From Blattamonas nauphoetae (lineage: Eukaryota > Preaxostyla > Oxymonadida), in assembly GCA_033064195.1 (NCBI GenBank), contig JARBJD010000267.1, positions 40,578 through 104,577 on the forward strand: 64,000 nucleotides of DNA, written 5' to 3'. How positions within the stretch are numbered: the stretch's first letter is position 1; the number at the start of each line of letters is the position of its first letter. The notes beneath the pieces were generated by a model, which saw only the letters and a program-made list of their open reading frames with translations, was not told where the DNA came from and searched no databases. Shown here piece after piece: positions 54,956-64,000 of this stretch. A program made the translations under genes and the position numbers.

Positions 54956-57076
54956 TTACAGAAAAAAGTAATCCGACAGGCACGTGTGCACTATCGGAGT
55001 GTCCTCCGCCCTCTCGTAGACAGCCCTCTCTTTGTTGTCGACAGCCTGCTTCTCGTGCGTGGACACGATACAGCAGAAATTGTCTTCGCCCTCACTCACT
55101 AGGGCTGCTGTGAGTGAGGCCCCTTGGCGCCGGAAGCCAAGGTATTGCTTCATCCCATCCACCCTCAACATGGTAAACTTGTGAGTGGATGGGAACTGAG
55201 TGTGCCTATGAAAAGAATATATGAAAATAAAAAAACAAACTTGTGGAAGCAGTGACGGGTCTGAAGGCCATCTGTGGTGTGGACCTGGCCAGATAGTCCG
55301 TGTGTGAAAAAATCAAATAAAGAGTCTGAAGACGTAATAGGAGAAACTAAATGATGATCAACATAATTTGTGAGAAAACCAAACTCAGAGTCACACACGT
55401 TTTTTCCGTGCTGCTCTGAAAATAAAGAGTATGTAACAGTTTTTCTCCGAAGGGGAGAATGCTTGGACGAAAGTAAGAAACCTAAGAAATACTGGTTGCG
55501 AAAGTGCGGGCCAGCATCTGTAAAAATAAAAATATTCTTTTGATGAACATATCTTGCATGTCGAGAACATCTGAAAGACATTCTTCGACGAAGCGGTGAT
55601 CGTGTGTAGTGATGGGAGACAGAAAGTTGTGATGTGTTAAAATTAATTGGTTGTGATGTGTGTGATATACCGAAATGCATAAATGCGAAACGGAAGTATT
55701 AACGAAAAAAGTCATGACCAATCTGGTCACGAGATAAAGGAAGATGCCAATTTTCTTTAAAATCAAGAACGATGACCAAAGAGTCATCGGTGAGGTGAGA
55801 TATTGTCTTGTTGTAAAAATCGCGTTGTTTTTGTGCGATAATCTTGTGTTTTTTTATTTCTTCTATTTCTTTTTTTTCTTTTTCTGGTATCTGTTTGTTT
55901 TGTGATGCCAGAGTTTTATGTTTTTTTTCTAGGAAATCTCCACGAGCACATACACTGCATAGGTCCGTCCGACATTCTGGTTTCCTCAGGAATCTTGTTT
56001 TTCGGCAAAATGTTGAGTAATGCATCGTGGTCTTTCCTTCTTCCTTTAATTTGTTGTATAAGTCTTTTTTTGTTGTATGGAGTAATCTTTTTTCTGGTTT
56101 TTGTTTTGTTTTTGTTTGTTTTTGTGTTTTGTTTTGGCTGTGTGGAGTGAGATTGCCAAATGAAGAGGTGGTTTGGATGGTGGGAGCTGTCAATATTGGA
56201 CTAGGAGGGCAGACAAAATCGACGTCGCTCTCGTCTAACGTATCTTCTATTGTCTTCTCTAAATGTAACAAGTTGAGAGATAATCAGGACAAACTTTGCT
56301 TTTTCTGTTTCTTCTTTGAGAGCCTTTTTTGGTTTTTACAGCTTGGTGCAGTATTTTCGATTATATCGTTCATCAATTGACTGCCTTCTTCGATTAAGAA
56401 ATCCTGAGACGAATGCTGAAGAAAAAGAGAGAAACAAACGGGTTTTATTTGTCGTTGATGCTGAGGAGGAGAGTGAATCGTTTGTGATTCAGTATCGTAT
56501 AAGGACTTTGCGTAGTAATACTGATTTTCAGTTATTTTGAATCCGTAGTCTTTGGCCTCTTGGAAGCTGCAGGCCTGGGTCACACATTGCAGCAACTTTA
56601 TACCATCCCCGCGTTCAAGCTGTTCATGTAATTGTGACAGGCTTTGGAGCAGTTGAGTGAAGTATGCTTAAAGAAGTGAGGGTAAATGAGAAGTAAAAGA
56701 CCCAAACCGGTGTAATGGTTGAGAATTTTCTTTCTAATCGGTATCATTTCGTTCCGACTCTTTAGTGCGCTGAGGAGTGGCGCCGCGGGTTCGTCTTCAC
56801 AGAGTTCGCTGAGTAGCTTGAAAATGCTTTGGCCGTGTCCACTCCTTGTTGATTTAGCTTTTCTAAAGTATTCTTCCATTTGTGTTGATTAATCAATGGG
56901 TATATAATATTGGTGAGGAAAGACGTGTTAATCCCATATTCTCTTCTTTGATCCAGCGTCCACGCTCCCTCCCCACTCTTTGGTCCTCCCACAAGAACAT
57001 TCCCACACATTGTCCCTCGCTCGGACGTTCCATCATCTGATTTCAGAGTACCAATGCTTTTGAACTGGTTTCTCAT
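54956..57076 (-). CDS. DDE-type transposase-like protein
   Basis: Several exons across changing frames. It starts MRNQFKSIGTLKSDDGTSER at 57076. A Lys-rich middle precedes RKTRFLRKPECRTDLCSVCA, then LVIVLDFKENWHLPLSRDQI, FTDAGPHFRNQYFLGFLLSS and YSLFSEQHGKNVCDSEFGFL, then KFTMLRVDGMKQYLGFRRQ and a stop at 54956. The acidic residues in VLDFKEN, TDAGPHFRN and the SEQHGK..CD signature resemble uncharacterised transposase-like proteins of many eukaryotes with a C-terminal H-G-K-x-x-C-D motif. Terminal repeats of the element were not located. Introns such as the one ending before FPSTHKFT are inferred; some frame changes may be decay. Confidence 0.55.
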
Positions 57077-57156
57077 TTTCTTTTATTGATGGACTTTTAT
57101 CTCTGTTTTTCGAATCATCAAACACTCCCAGAACTATAACATCACCGCCTGAAACA

Positions 57157-58681
57157 ATGCACGTTTTCGAAGACAAATTTCCACCCTTGACTGATCGAAA
57201 TACCTATTGTCAACCTCTTAAGGTGTGAACCAAAGATGGATTAGTGAAACGCTCATGCGAAGTCGTTCACATCGGTGTGGTTGTGTTGGTTGATTTGTAC
57301 GTTCACTTTATTCTGTTCTCAATTCATTTCAGATCAGAAATGATGACATTCAAGCGGATTTGATCCTTTTGGCGAGCAGTGGAGACTCCGGTGTGTGTTC
57401 TGTGAACACAATGAACCTCGAAGGGGAGGCTAACCTGAAAATGAAACGAGTACCAACAGTAATCAATGACTATACTTTCACTTGTTGTCATTCGCTGCGC
57501 ACTCCTTCTCTTTCATTCGACAGTTGATCCCCACACAATTATATCCAGTCGTTTGCATTCAGCATCTTCTCTAGCAGGAGAGTCTCCGACGTTATTCCAT
57601 ACAGCCCCACCACAACTTTCCAACTCCGATCTCAACTCCTCATCCAGCGCGAACTGGACCCTGACATGGAAAAGATTCGCCCATTTCCCTTACAGGTGAA
57701 GATCATATCCCGACTACCAACTCGATTATTTACAGATGTATGTCCTCACACCTTCCGCTTTCTTCCACCAAACATCTGCTCCCTCTTTTCTTCTCTTTAT
57801 TGCTGTTTATCGCCATTGTCTTGTCTTTTCCCGAATTCTACTTCATTCTCTTGGCGTTATTAAGTGCACAGGTCAAGTATCAGTTCTAAATCTGTCGTCA
57901 TTCGGGATCAGTTCTCTCGACGACCAGAATCCGGTTCTGACAGGATGTTATCTGAAAATTACTGAAGTCATCGTCGGAACAGTAGTTTTCACGGAGGAGA
58001 CAAAAGGCCAAAACAATATTCTGGGCTCGACATCAATAACTAACCATCTCCTTCAGCGAGCTGTTCGATCTAATGACTTCTCGTCGCCCATCACTCTCTA
58101 CCCGAACAAATGTGTGCTCATTCTTGCTCACTCTAACTCCACTCTACATGAATGTTGGAGCCGCGAGACAGTACATCCTCTTCATGTGTGAGGACGATTT
58201 TAGGAAGATCGTCACTATCAACATGTTAGTTTTGTCGAGCGCGAGTGAGATGTATTCGTCTACTTCGTTGCCGTGGTTGCCCTTGTGGGATACAACTTGA
58301 ACTTGGAGAACCAAAGACGGATGGGGAGTGGTGACTGTATCAACCATATTGCATCCACATCTGTGGAACGACGTCACGCACTGCAAGTGGAAGCCAAGGG
58401 ATTGTCACTTCTGGGCGATCTGCATATGGGGAGCACTGTTGAATGTTTTCGGATTTGGTTCCGCGATTCCCCACCAGTCATCACACATTCCACCATTCAC
58501 ATTTGCGTCCCTCAGTTTCTCAATCATTGGAAATATACTGGGATTTAGGACACCAGAATTGGATACTATGTCCAGTGGCAGCATGACATTGGTGATGGTG
58601 GCCGAGATCGACACTAAAAGAACAACTACATATTTCTCCTTATTCACAAGAAAAAGAAAGAATCATGGTTTCTCCGTCTGA
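57157..58681 (+). pseudogene. P4-ATPase (phospholipid flippase) pseudogene
   Basis: Pieces of a P4-ATPase in order but broken. The actuator region reads IRNDDIQADLILLASSGDSG then NTMNLEGEANLKMKRVP (family: DGET motif region). After degraded sequence comes NPVLTGCYLKITEVIVGTVV then FTEETKGQNN, matching the segment before TM3. The C-terminal region has HLWNDVTHCKWKPRDCHFW and AICIWGALLNVFGFGS, like the last membrane helices. The phosphorylation motif DKTGT and nucleotide domain, hundreds of residues, are missing between these, so an internal deletion plus frame breaks is likely. Confidence 0.65.
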
Positions 58682-59129
58682 CTCTCCCGCTGCTCGTCTG
58701 GACGCTCTCGAATGGACGAGACACCGACACCCTATCCGTTTCTAATAGGCGCAGGCACTAACACCAAGAGGATTCGAGGACCGGAAGTGTGCATTTTTGT
58801 TAATTGAGCTCTTTCTTAAGGACCATCCACAGTACACCAGTCGCGCTCACTGCTCTCTCTCCCCTCGCCATCCCGTTCTCTGAGACTCTGCCAGCAACAG
58901 CAAAATCAGGATGACACGGAGGGTCACAGGCACGTCGAGGAATCGAAGAAGACGTGAAGAGGCGGGCCAGACGTCGCTGAGCCATCCGAGTTTCGTGTCC
59001 GCTCCGTCAGCTTCGCAATCCGCGCGTCCAGCTGTGACAACGACGCTGTGAACGCCAACCCCGACACCGAGTCAGCAGCCGAAGGTGCAGGGAAGGTAAG
59101 AAGGCGCTCGAATCTCGTCGCCCTCACTC

Positions 59130-59395
59130 TCTCCTTATCCTCTCTTCCTCAGCTCCTCCATGGATCACTCGCAACTTGGCTGTCGTCGTCGCTCTTTGCT
59201 GTTTTCCAAGTTATCACAGAATCTGTCAATGTCACCCACTTCAGCCAGCCCAACTCGATCAACATGCAAGCGTTCAGCTCTTCTTCTCCCCCTCTCGCTT
59301 CTCGGTCTGAACGTGTTTATTCACTTCCCCATCCTCTTTGTCGATGTCATCAGCTGGTAATCCGCCCCAACCGGCCTCCTGACAGAATTAACATC
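59130..59395 (+). pseudogene. Decayed duplicate of part of the USP gene
   Basis: The sequence from the intron end (tctcttcctcag) through SSLFAVFQVITESVNVTHFS and QPNSINMQAFS matches the USP exon at about 38800-38940 (SSVFQTIAESVDAAHIHQSS, SINMQPF). Then, after a deletion of roughly 0.5 kb relative to the parent, FPILFVDVISW and APTGLLTE match PPILFVDLVRWESTPTGLRK near 39535-39600, with a frame change and an in-frame TAA. Keeping the intron tail shows a DNA-level rather than RNA-level copy. Confidence 0.7.
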
Positions 59396-60485
59396 AATTC
59401 GTCTGTGTTCTAGAATTCTGATTATTTTCCTCTCTGTTCGGGCAGAACCACATCTTTATCTGTTCACCATCTCATCAGCACTGGTCCTATTCTTCAAGGC
59501 GTCACTACCTCGAAGAGTAAGCTTAGTGGAGATGAAACGGTTGGATCACGAAATTCAACCGTATGACTCGATAACAACGATGGCAAGAACACCAGCCAGA
59601 AAATGACCATACTTGCAGCAGGAAACTGTTCAATTCTGGTTGGGAGGATGTCTTTGAGTGCAGAGAAACGGGACACGACACGGATTCCAACCACGCCCTT
59701 CTTGACCACGTTCCTACGATAGTTATCACGTCACATACATCCGATGTTCCTTCCTGTTCATTCTCCGTTCTTCTGTACTTTTTGGAATCAACAAAGACTT
59801 GAAACTCCGTGTGTATGGTTTGATCTCCTTTTCTCTGAACTAGTTATGCACCAAACATTCTGACGTGATGTACATGAAATGCACACGAAATATTTACAAC
59901 TTAAAGTCGAAGATATGCCAGATAACACTTTAGCGATGTTTGAAACCCGATGTGCTAGCTCTCGTATTCTTGCTGAACTTCCATTGATGGAGCCGATTCA
60001 GTGCTTTCCTCATGTGATTTTGGAGGTTCCGCTGCGGTTTCTTCAACGATGAGCTGTTTGGGCGAATCTTCACCCTTTTCTTCTTGTGAGCGATGCACCG
60101 GACAGTCACAATGGCAGCAAGAGCAATTAGCATATTCGCATACTACAAAAGGCGGAAAGAACTGGCACGAGAGAGAGAGGAAAAGAATGATGCAAATGGA
60201 GTGACAAATAGGAGAAAGCCGACATGCGCCACAGACCGCGTCGTTGATCCTTCCTCTGCAATCTTGCAATAGTTCTCTGATGGATTGGTCATATCACACA
60301 CAGTGCTGATACTTATAGTGATGATTTTTCTTGTGTGGTCCAGTGTGGAGGTGAATACGATTCCAACCCTCACGCGATACAATTTGACTGATGACAAGCC
60401 TCGCCTCGTCCTGTCGAACACGATCATAGCCGACTCCATACGGGACGAACAATTCGACGATTACTAGCGTTTTGAAGACTCGTTC
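59396..60485. other. Unresolved region
   Basis: A minus-strand stretch near 59930-60150 reads LIALAAIVTVRCIAHKKKR in one frame and a Glu/Ser-rich tail ending EVQQEYES in another, like the transmembrane segment and cytoplasmic tail of a surface protein, but the frames do not join cleanly. The rest shows no recognisable feature. Confidence 0.3.
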
Positions 60486-61220
60486 GTGGCGATTCAGAAG
60501 CCGAACAGCTCACTGCAGGAGAGAAGGGGAGAGCGGAAGGAGCCACATGCTGATCTGACTGGACTCACACTGCCGACGCTGTCATCAGATGCAGAAGCGC
60601 AAATCACAACAAAGCAGTTCACAGGAGCACCAACAACATCTGAAGAACACAGTCCCTCTCCGAATGGATTGGACACCGGTGATGAACAGCAGATCTATTG
60701 CGAAAGCCCGATTCTTCGAAAGCATCGTTCACTGAAACAGAACGACAAGGCGATATTTGAAAAAGAGCAACGAACAATGGGTTCAGTATCAGCTGATGAA
60801 CAATCCGAACTGACTTATCTCAAAGAGGAGAACGCCCGATTGGCAGAGAAGATGTCGGACTACCAAGTTCGATCAGCATGGCTGGCTGCAGACAAAAGCA
60901 CTCTGGAAAACAGTTTGGAGCGAACGAGGCAGCATATGGAGATGGTACGAGAGAACAACACGCGGCTGGAGGAGAGATTGGAGGAGACGAAGAGGGAGGT
61001 GGATGAGTGGATTGGAATAAACGAGGAGAAGAGCCCTTCCATCGAGACACTCCACACGAACATTGATCAGCTCACGACTGAGCAAGACACACTCCAGACC
61101 AACCTCACAACAACCAACACTCCCACTCCTTTGATGACTTCGGAGACGAAATCGGATCGCATGCGATGCTCTTCACTGTCTGCTACCAACGAGATGACTG
61201 AAAACAGACGAGCTTGTTAG
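60486..61220 (+). CDS. Coiled-coil protein fragment or small gene
   Basis: Open for 244 codons without an intron. The centre is a regular heptad coiled coil (SELTYLKEENARLAEKMSDY, LENSLERTRQHMEMVRENNT, RLEERLEETKREVDEWIGIN), with a Ser/Thr-rich N-terminal part and end. The frame opens with GTG, and the first ATG is at about 60778, so it is either a short protein from there or the inner part of a larger, partly lost gene. It resembles golgin/kinesin-type coiled coils only in general character. Confidence 0.4.
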   Translation: MAIQKPNSSLQERRGERKEPHADLTGLTLPTLSSDAEAQITTKQFTGAPTTSEEHSPSPNGLDTGDEQQIYCESPILRKHRSLKQNDKAIFEKEQRTMGSVSADEQSELTYLKEENARLAEKMSDYQVRSAWLAADKSTLENSLERTRQHMEMVRENNTRLEERLEETKREVDEWIGINEEKSPSIETLHTNIDQLTTEQDTLQTNLTTTNTPTPLMTSETKSDRMRCSSLSATNEMTENRRAC

Positions 61221-61794
61221 ATTGGGTATCTGCAAGCCATACATCTCAAGACTCACCACCAGAGTATATCCCAACCTCACTGACACAGTGCATATGTCTG
61301 CCGCCCTTCACCACCCAACGCTGAGCGTAGTCTGGTCTGCCACTTCGTGCACATGGAGGGCGCTCTTATCTGCAGCATTGTTCAGAAGGAGTGTGCTGCC
61401 CACAAGGGTATTGAGACAGATCATTCTGAAGGCAATTATAGTTGTTATCGAGCCCACAGAGTCGTTTGAAGGACAGAAAAGGCTGACGACTCAACTAGCA
61501 GTTCAGCAACGCGTTCAGCTTAAGCAAAATTCGACACACCTTGCTAAGATTAATAATGTTCTGACGGGAGCGTGAGAATCCAATCATTTCACGGGAACAA
61601 TCATCGTTTTCAGGTTTCTGTCCAATTGGAGATTGGGAGACAAATAAAAAAGAAAAAAGGATGATGAATGAAATGAAGAATTATGAGAATCAATGGGAAA
61701 CGAGGATTGAAGAACTGATCGTAAATGATGAAGTCAGTGGCCTTTGGACTGCGAGAGAAGATCCCCAAGGTCCAAATCTTTGAAGTGTGGGTTC
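61221..61794. other. Spacer, no gene seen
   Basis: Weak open stretches on + (61222-61575) without recognisable motif. It contains the 3' flank of the minus-strand IFT46 gene. Confidence 0.4.
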
Positions 61795-62670
61795 TATTTG
61801 AATGGAAAGAACACCGAGAAGATAATGTGAAGAAGATTATTCACAGAATCATTGTACACAGCGATGTTGAGGATGGAGAGGATCAGTTTGCTGTAATCTG
61901 CGATGTTCATGTCCAGTCGATGAAGTGGAGGTATTGTTGTCTGAAAGATCATGAGAAGGAAAATTGTTGTTGAAGAACGATAGAATCAGACATGTTTGAA
62001 TTGATTCTCGAATTTGGGCGGCCAGATTTCCGCTCGTGTCTCCGGAGACGGCATTGGATCTCGATAGGCAACATAAGGAGAATGTGGTCTTTCATAGAAC
62101 TCCTCGATGCTATTACGCGATGATTGAAGACCCTACCAGCGAAAGAGTAGAGAAAAAGGAAGCAAAAATAGTGATGGACATCTTGAATTATATACAATCG
62201 CTCCTCGATCATTCGCGTCCACAGTTCGAGCATTTGTTGGCTACTTCACATCACTCAGTTTTCGAGATTCCAAAATTACATCTCGAGCGTAGACGGATTG
62301 CTCTGTTCTGGACCATGTTCATCGAGAACAACAAGGCCAAGAAAGTCACCAACACCATCTGGACGCTGCACTTTCACAGAAGAATCGACCTCACCAATGG
62401 TAGGTTGATATTCGGGGATGAACGGTTTGAGGGGAGCAGGAAGCATGAACTTCTGTGATTGGAAGGAGAAGACTTCTTGGACCATTGAACGCAATTCTGG
62501 TGCAATAGAAAGGAGATTGAACTCGTTGACAGATTATACGGTGCTGTGAAATGTCAAAGGGATGGAGACAGAAACCTGATGATCTCTTCCTCTTCTTCTT
62601 CCTCCTCTTCATTATGAAATGAATCCCCAGTGAGATTTAGAGCTGACAAATGATGGTTCATGGCTAGCAT
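61795..62670 (-). CDS. IFT46: Intraflagellar transport protein IFT46
   Basis: Spliced reading matches IFT46 from its acidic N-terminus to near its end: NHHLSALNLTGDSFHNEEEE, SFQSQKFMLPAPLKPFIPEY followed by QPTIGEVDSSVKVQRPDG and DFLGLVVLDEHGPEQSNPS, then ELWTRMIEERLYIIQDGLQS, FYERPHSPYVAYRDPMPS, AEIWPPKFENQF and LDMNIADYSKLILSILNIAV with VNNLLHIIFSVFFPFK. Introns of about 40-55 bp separate these. It is a core IFT-B subunit for building flagella. The joint after the acidic stretch (near 62520-62575) is not resolved in frame, and upstream coding (..FFQHDNDGEISM) may extend the start. Confidence 0.78.
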
Positions 62671-63854
62671 AGAAATTTCGCCATCGCTGCGGAAAAAGAG
62701 TGGAGAAATAAGTTAAAATGTAGCGGCATACTTGTCGTGCTGGAAGAAAGCTAAGAGGAATCATTCGCGAAATATCGGTCAAGGTCTTCAACACATGGCA
62801 GAACGAGTGCTAAAATGTGTTTGTGGATGGTTGATCCATTATTCTGTTTTGGATCGATCAAGTCTTCCAAGAGTGCCTAGGATGGTTTTTCTGCATCTAA
62901 ACTCTTTAATGACGCCTTATATGATATATCTCGTGTGCACGATAGTGATTTAAGGGTGAAGATAGCTTTCGACATTTTGAGTATCTCTCAATGGGCTTGA
63001 TCACCACAACATACGAAAGTTGGAGAAATTAGTGGTATAAGATCGATAGTTGAGATTGATGAAAGTCAAGTATTCGATTTTATGGACTGGATTACCTCTT
63101 GCATTTCACTCGAACAAAACTACTGTTTTTGGAAAGTGAAAAATTGCGACCCAATGCCCATCTGACTCCCAACCAATACTCCAAAACTCGCCCAAAAGCT
63201 CCTCTCTCCATCCACTGTTCCAGATCATCCCGCTGGCTCTCAATTTCCAATAGACTCACCTCTAAATCCTTCCACTCCACTTGACATACTCTGTCTCCAC
63301 CGAGCTCAACCGGCCTTCATCTGAACGAACTGTGAAAGATGAAGCAACTACCCATAACTCTTTGCTATCATTCTTTCATCTCTTTATCCTAACTATCTTT
63401 GTCATTTCATGAAATGTCAATCTCGTGAGACGCATTTATGTGGGATCCAATCTTGATCTAAACCATTAAAATATTAGAGAAGAACTCTCACGAAATTTGT
63501 GATGTGGTGAGATAAAAATGCAAATTTCAAGATCAGTGCAATTATTTCAACTTGATTTCTCAAAAAGAATTTGATCGAGTTTATGAATTTTGATCAGGTT
63601 TATCCGGGCACTATTACAGAATTAGCATCACTTCGTCTGTGATTTTACATTACTATCCTTCTCCTGTCAGTTCTGGAAAAACCAAATCTCTGTCCTTCAG
63701 TCATCTCCTCCACTTGCCCCATTCTTCCAGACGTCACTTTGCCAATGGGAGAGTGTTCCGAATATTGATGCTGCCTGCTCGTGCTTGCTGTCAATCGTGA
63801 GATTTGTTGAAAACTCAAAAGACGACGTTACCGGAGCGTACACTTTTCGTACCT
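62671..63854. other. Unresolved region
   Basis: May contain the first exon(s) of IFT46 (62690-62800, minus strand). A + stretch at about 63670-63850 reads LAPFFQTSLCQWESVPNIDA then CSCLLSIVRFVENSKDDVTG, which has the helical character of armadillo-like proteins and could be an upstream exon of the partial ORF at the edge. Confidence 0.35.
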
Positions 63855-64000
63855 ATGCCCATGCCTGAATCCGATGTCCGCCCACCGAATATAGTCCTTC
63901 ACCTCGCACAATTGGCAGTCTCCCAGAACTTGGACATATTCTTCATCATCATGCGAACTGTCAATTCCATAGGCCTTCAATTCCCTGATGTGAAAGATTT
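63855..64000 (+). CDS. Partial armadillo-like ORF at the right edge
   Basis: From ATG 63855: MPMPESDVRPPNIVLHLAQL, AVSQNLDIFFIIMRTVNS, running off the window. Amphipathic helices suggest the armadillo-like family seen elsewhere here. It may be an inner exon rather than a start, since similar helical sequence lies just upstream in another frame. Confidence 0.35.
   Translation, partial: MPMPESDVRPPNIVLHLAQLAVSQNLDIFFIIMRTVNSIGLQFPDVKD

Noticed and set aside
58073-58300. Independent small genes near 58.1-58.6 kb
   Set aside because: They are better explained as broken C-terminal pieces of a P4-ATPase.
61725-62458. Plus-strand ORFs of 82 and 140 codons
   Set aside because: They lie antisense to the spliced IFT46 exons, which match the family motif by motif.
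1-64000. tRNA or rRNA genes
   Set aside because: No cloverleaf with TTCGA-type arm and anticodon loop, and no rRNA core sequence, was recognised by eye; a tRNAscan/Infernal run would be needed to be sure.

Overview
This window looks like nuclear DNA of a flagellated, intron-rich protist. The gene families (AMPK beta, CK2 beta, ELMO, USP, IFT46, SHIPPO/STPGR, MSP/ASH and cathepsin B proteins), the frequent armadillo-like and SPRY proteins, and the very short GT-AG introns (mostly 26-45 bp, with a second class of about 65-190 bp rich in C/T) suggest an oxymonad-like metamonad (Preaxostyla, e.g. Blattamonas or Monocercomonoides). That placement is inference; no rRNA or other taxonomic marker was found. 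TAA, TAG and TGA all act as stops, so the code looks standard. Gene models were spliced by eye by requiring GT..AG boundaries and an open frame across each joint.

The left part, about 1-14.5 kb, is compact and codes on both strands: a pseudokinase-like protein (cut by the left edge), a small basic protein, a cathepsin B-like protease, a ubiquitin-like-fold protein with a lipidation-type N-terminus, an ELMO-domain protein, ribosomal protein eL8, an armadillo-like protein, a large basic protein, and two adjacent tetraspanin-like genes. A gene-poor stretch (14.5-18.5 kb) holds a nested foldback element of about 1.4 kb and a separate long hairpin.

From 18.5 to 41 kb the genes are again dense: an ASH/MSP-type protein, the AMPK beta subunit, a SHIPPO/STPGR flagellar protein, a long charged protein, a helical-repeat plus SPRY protein, a second MSP-type protein, a helical-repeat/coiled-coil protein, an unknown protein, CK2 beta with a long C-terminal tail, a ubiquitin-specific protease and a small unknown multi-exon gene.

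From 41 kb rightwards the character changes. A minisatellite of about 80 units of 24 bp (41.5-43.5 kb) lies inside a candidate Ser/Pro-rich protein gene. Then come an FPSL-motif protein, a gene split by a 2.2-kb segment with ~172-bp terminal inverted repeats that carries an armadillo gene, a stretch of decayed coding sequence, a GA-rich minisatellite, a transposase-like gene, a P4-ATPase pseudogene, a fragment duplicated from the USP gene at 37-40 kb, a coiled-coil ORF, an apparently intact IFT46 gene, and a partial ORF at the right edge.

The genes form no operon-like pathway. Shared themes are the flagellar axoneme and IFT (STPGR, ASH/MSP proteins, IFT46), signalling (AMPK beta, CK2 beta, pseudokinase, ELMO) and ubiquitin (USP, UBL protein).
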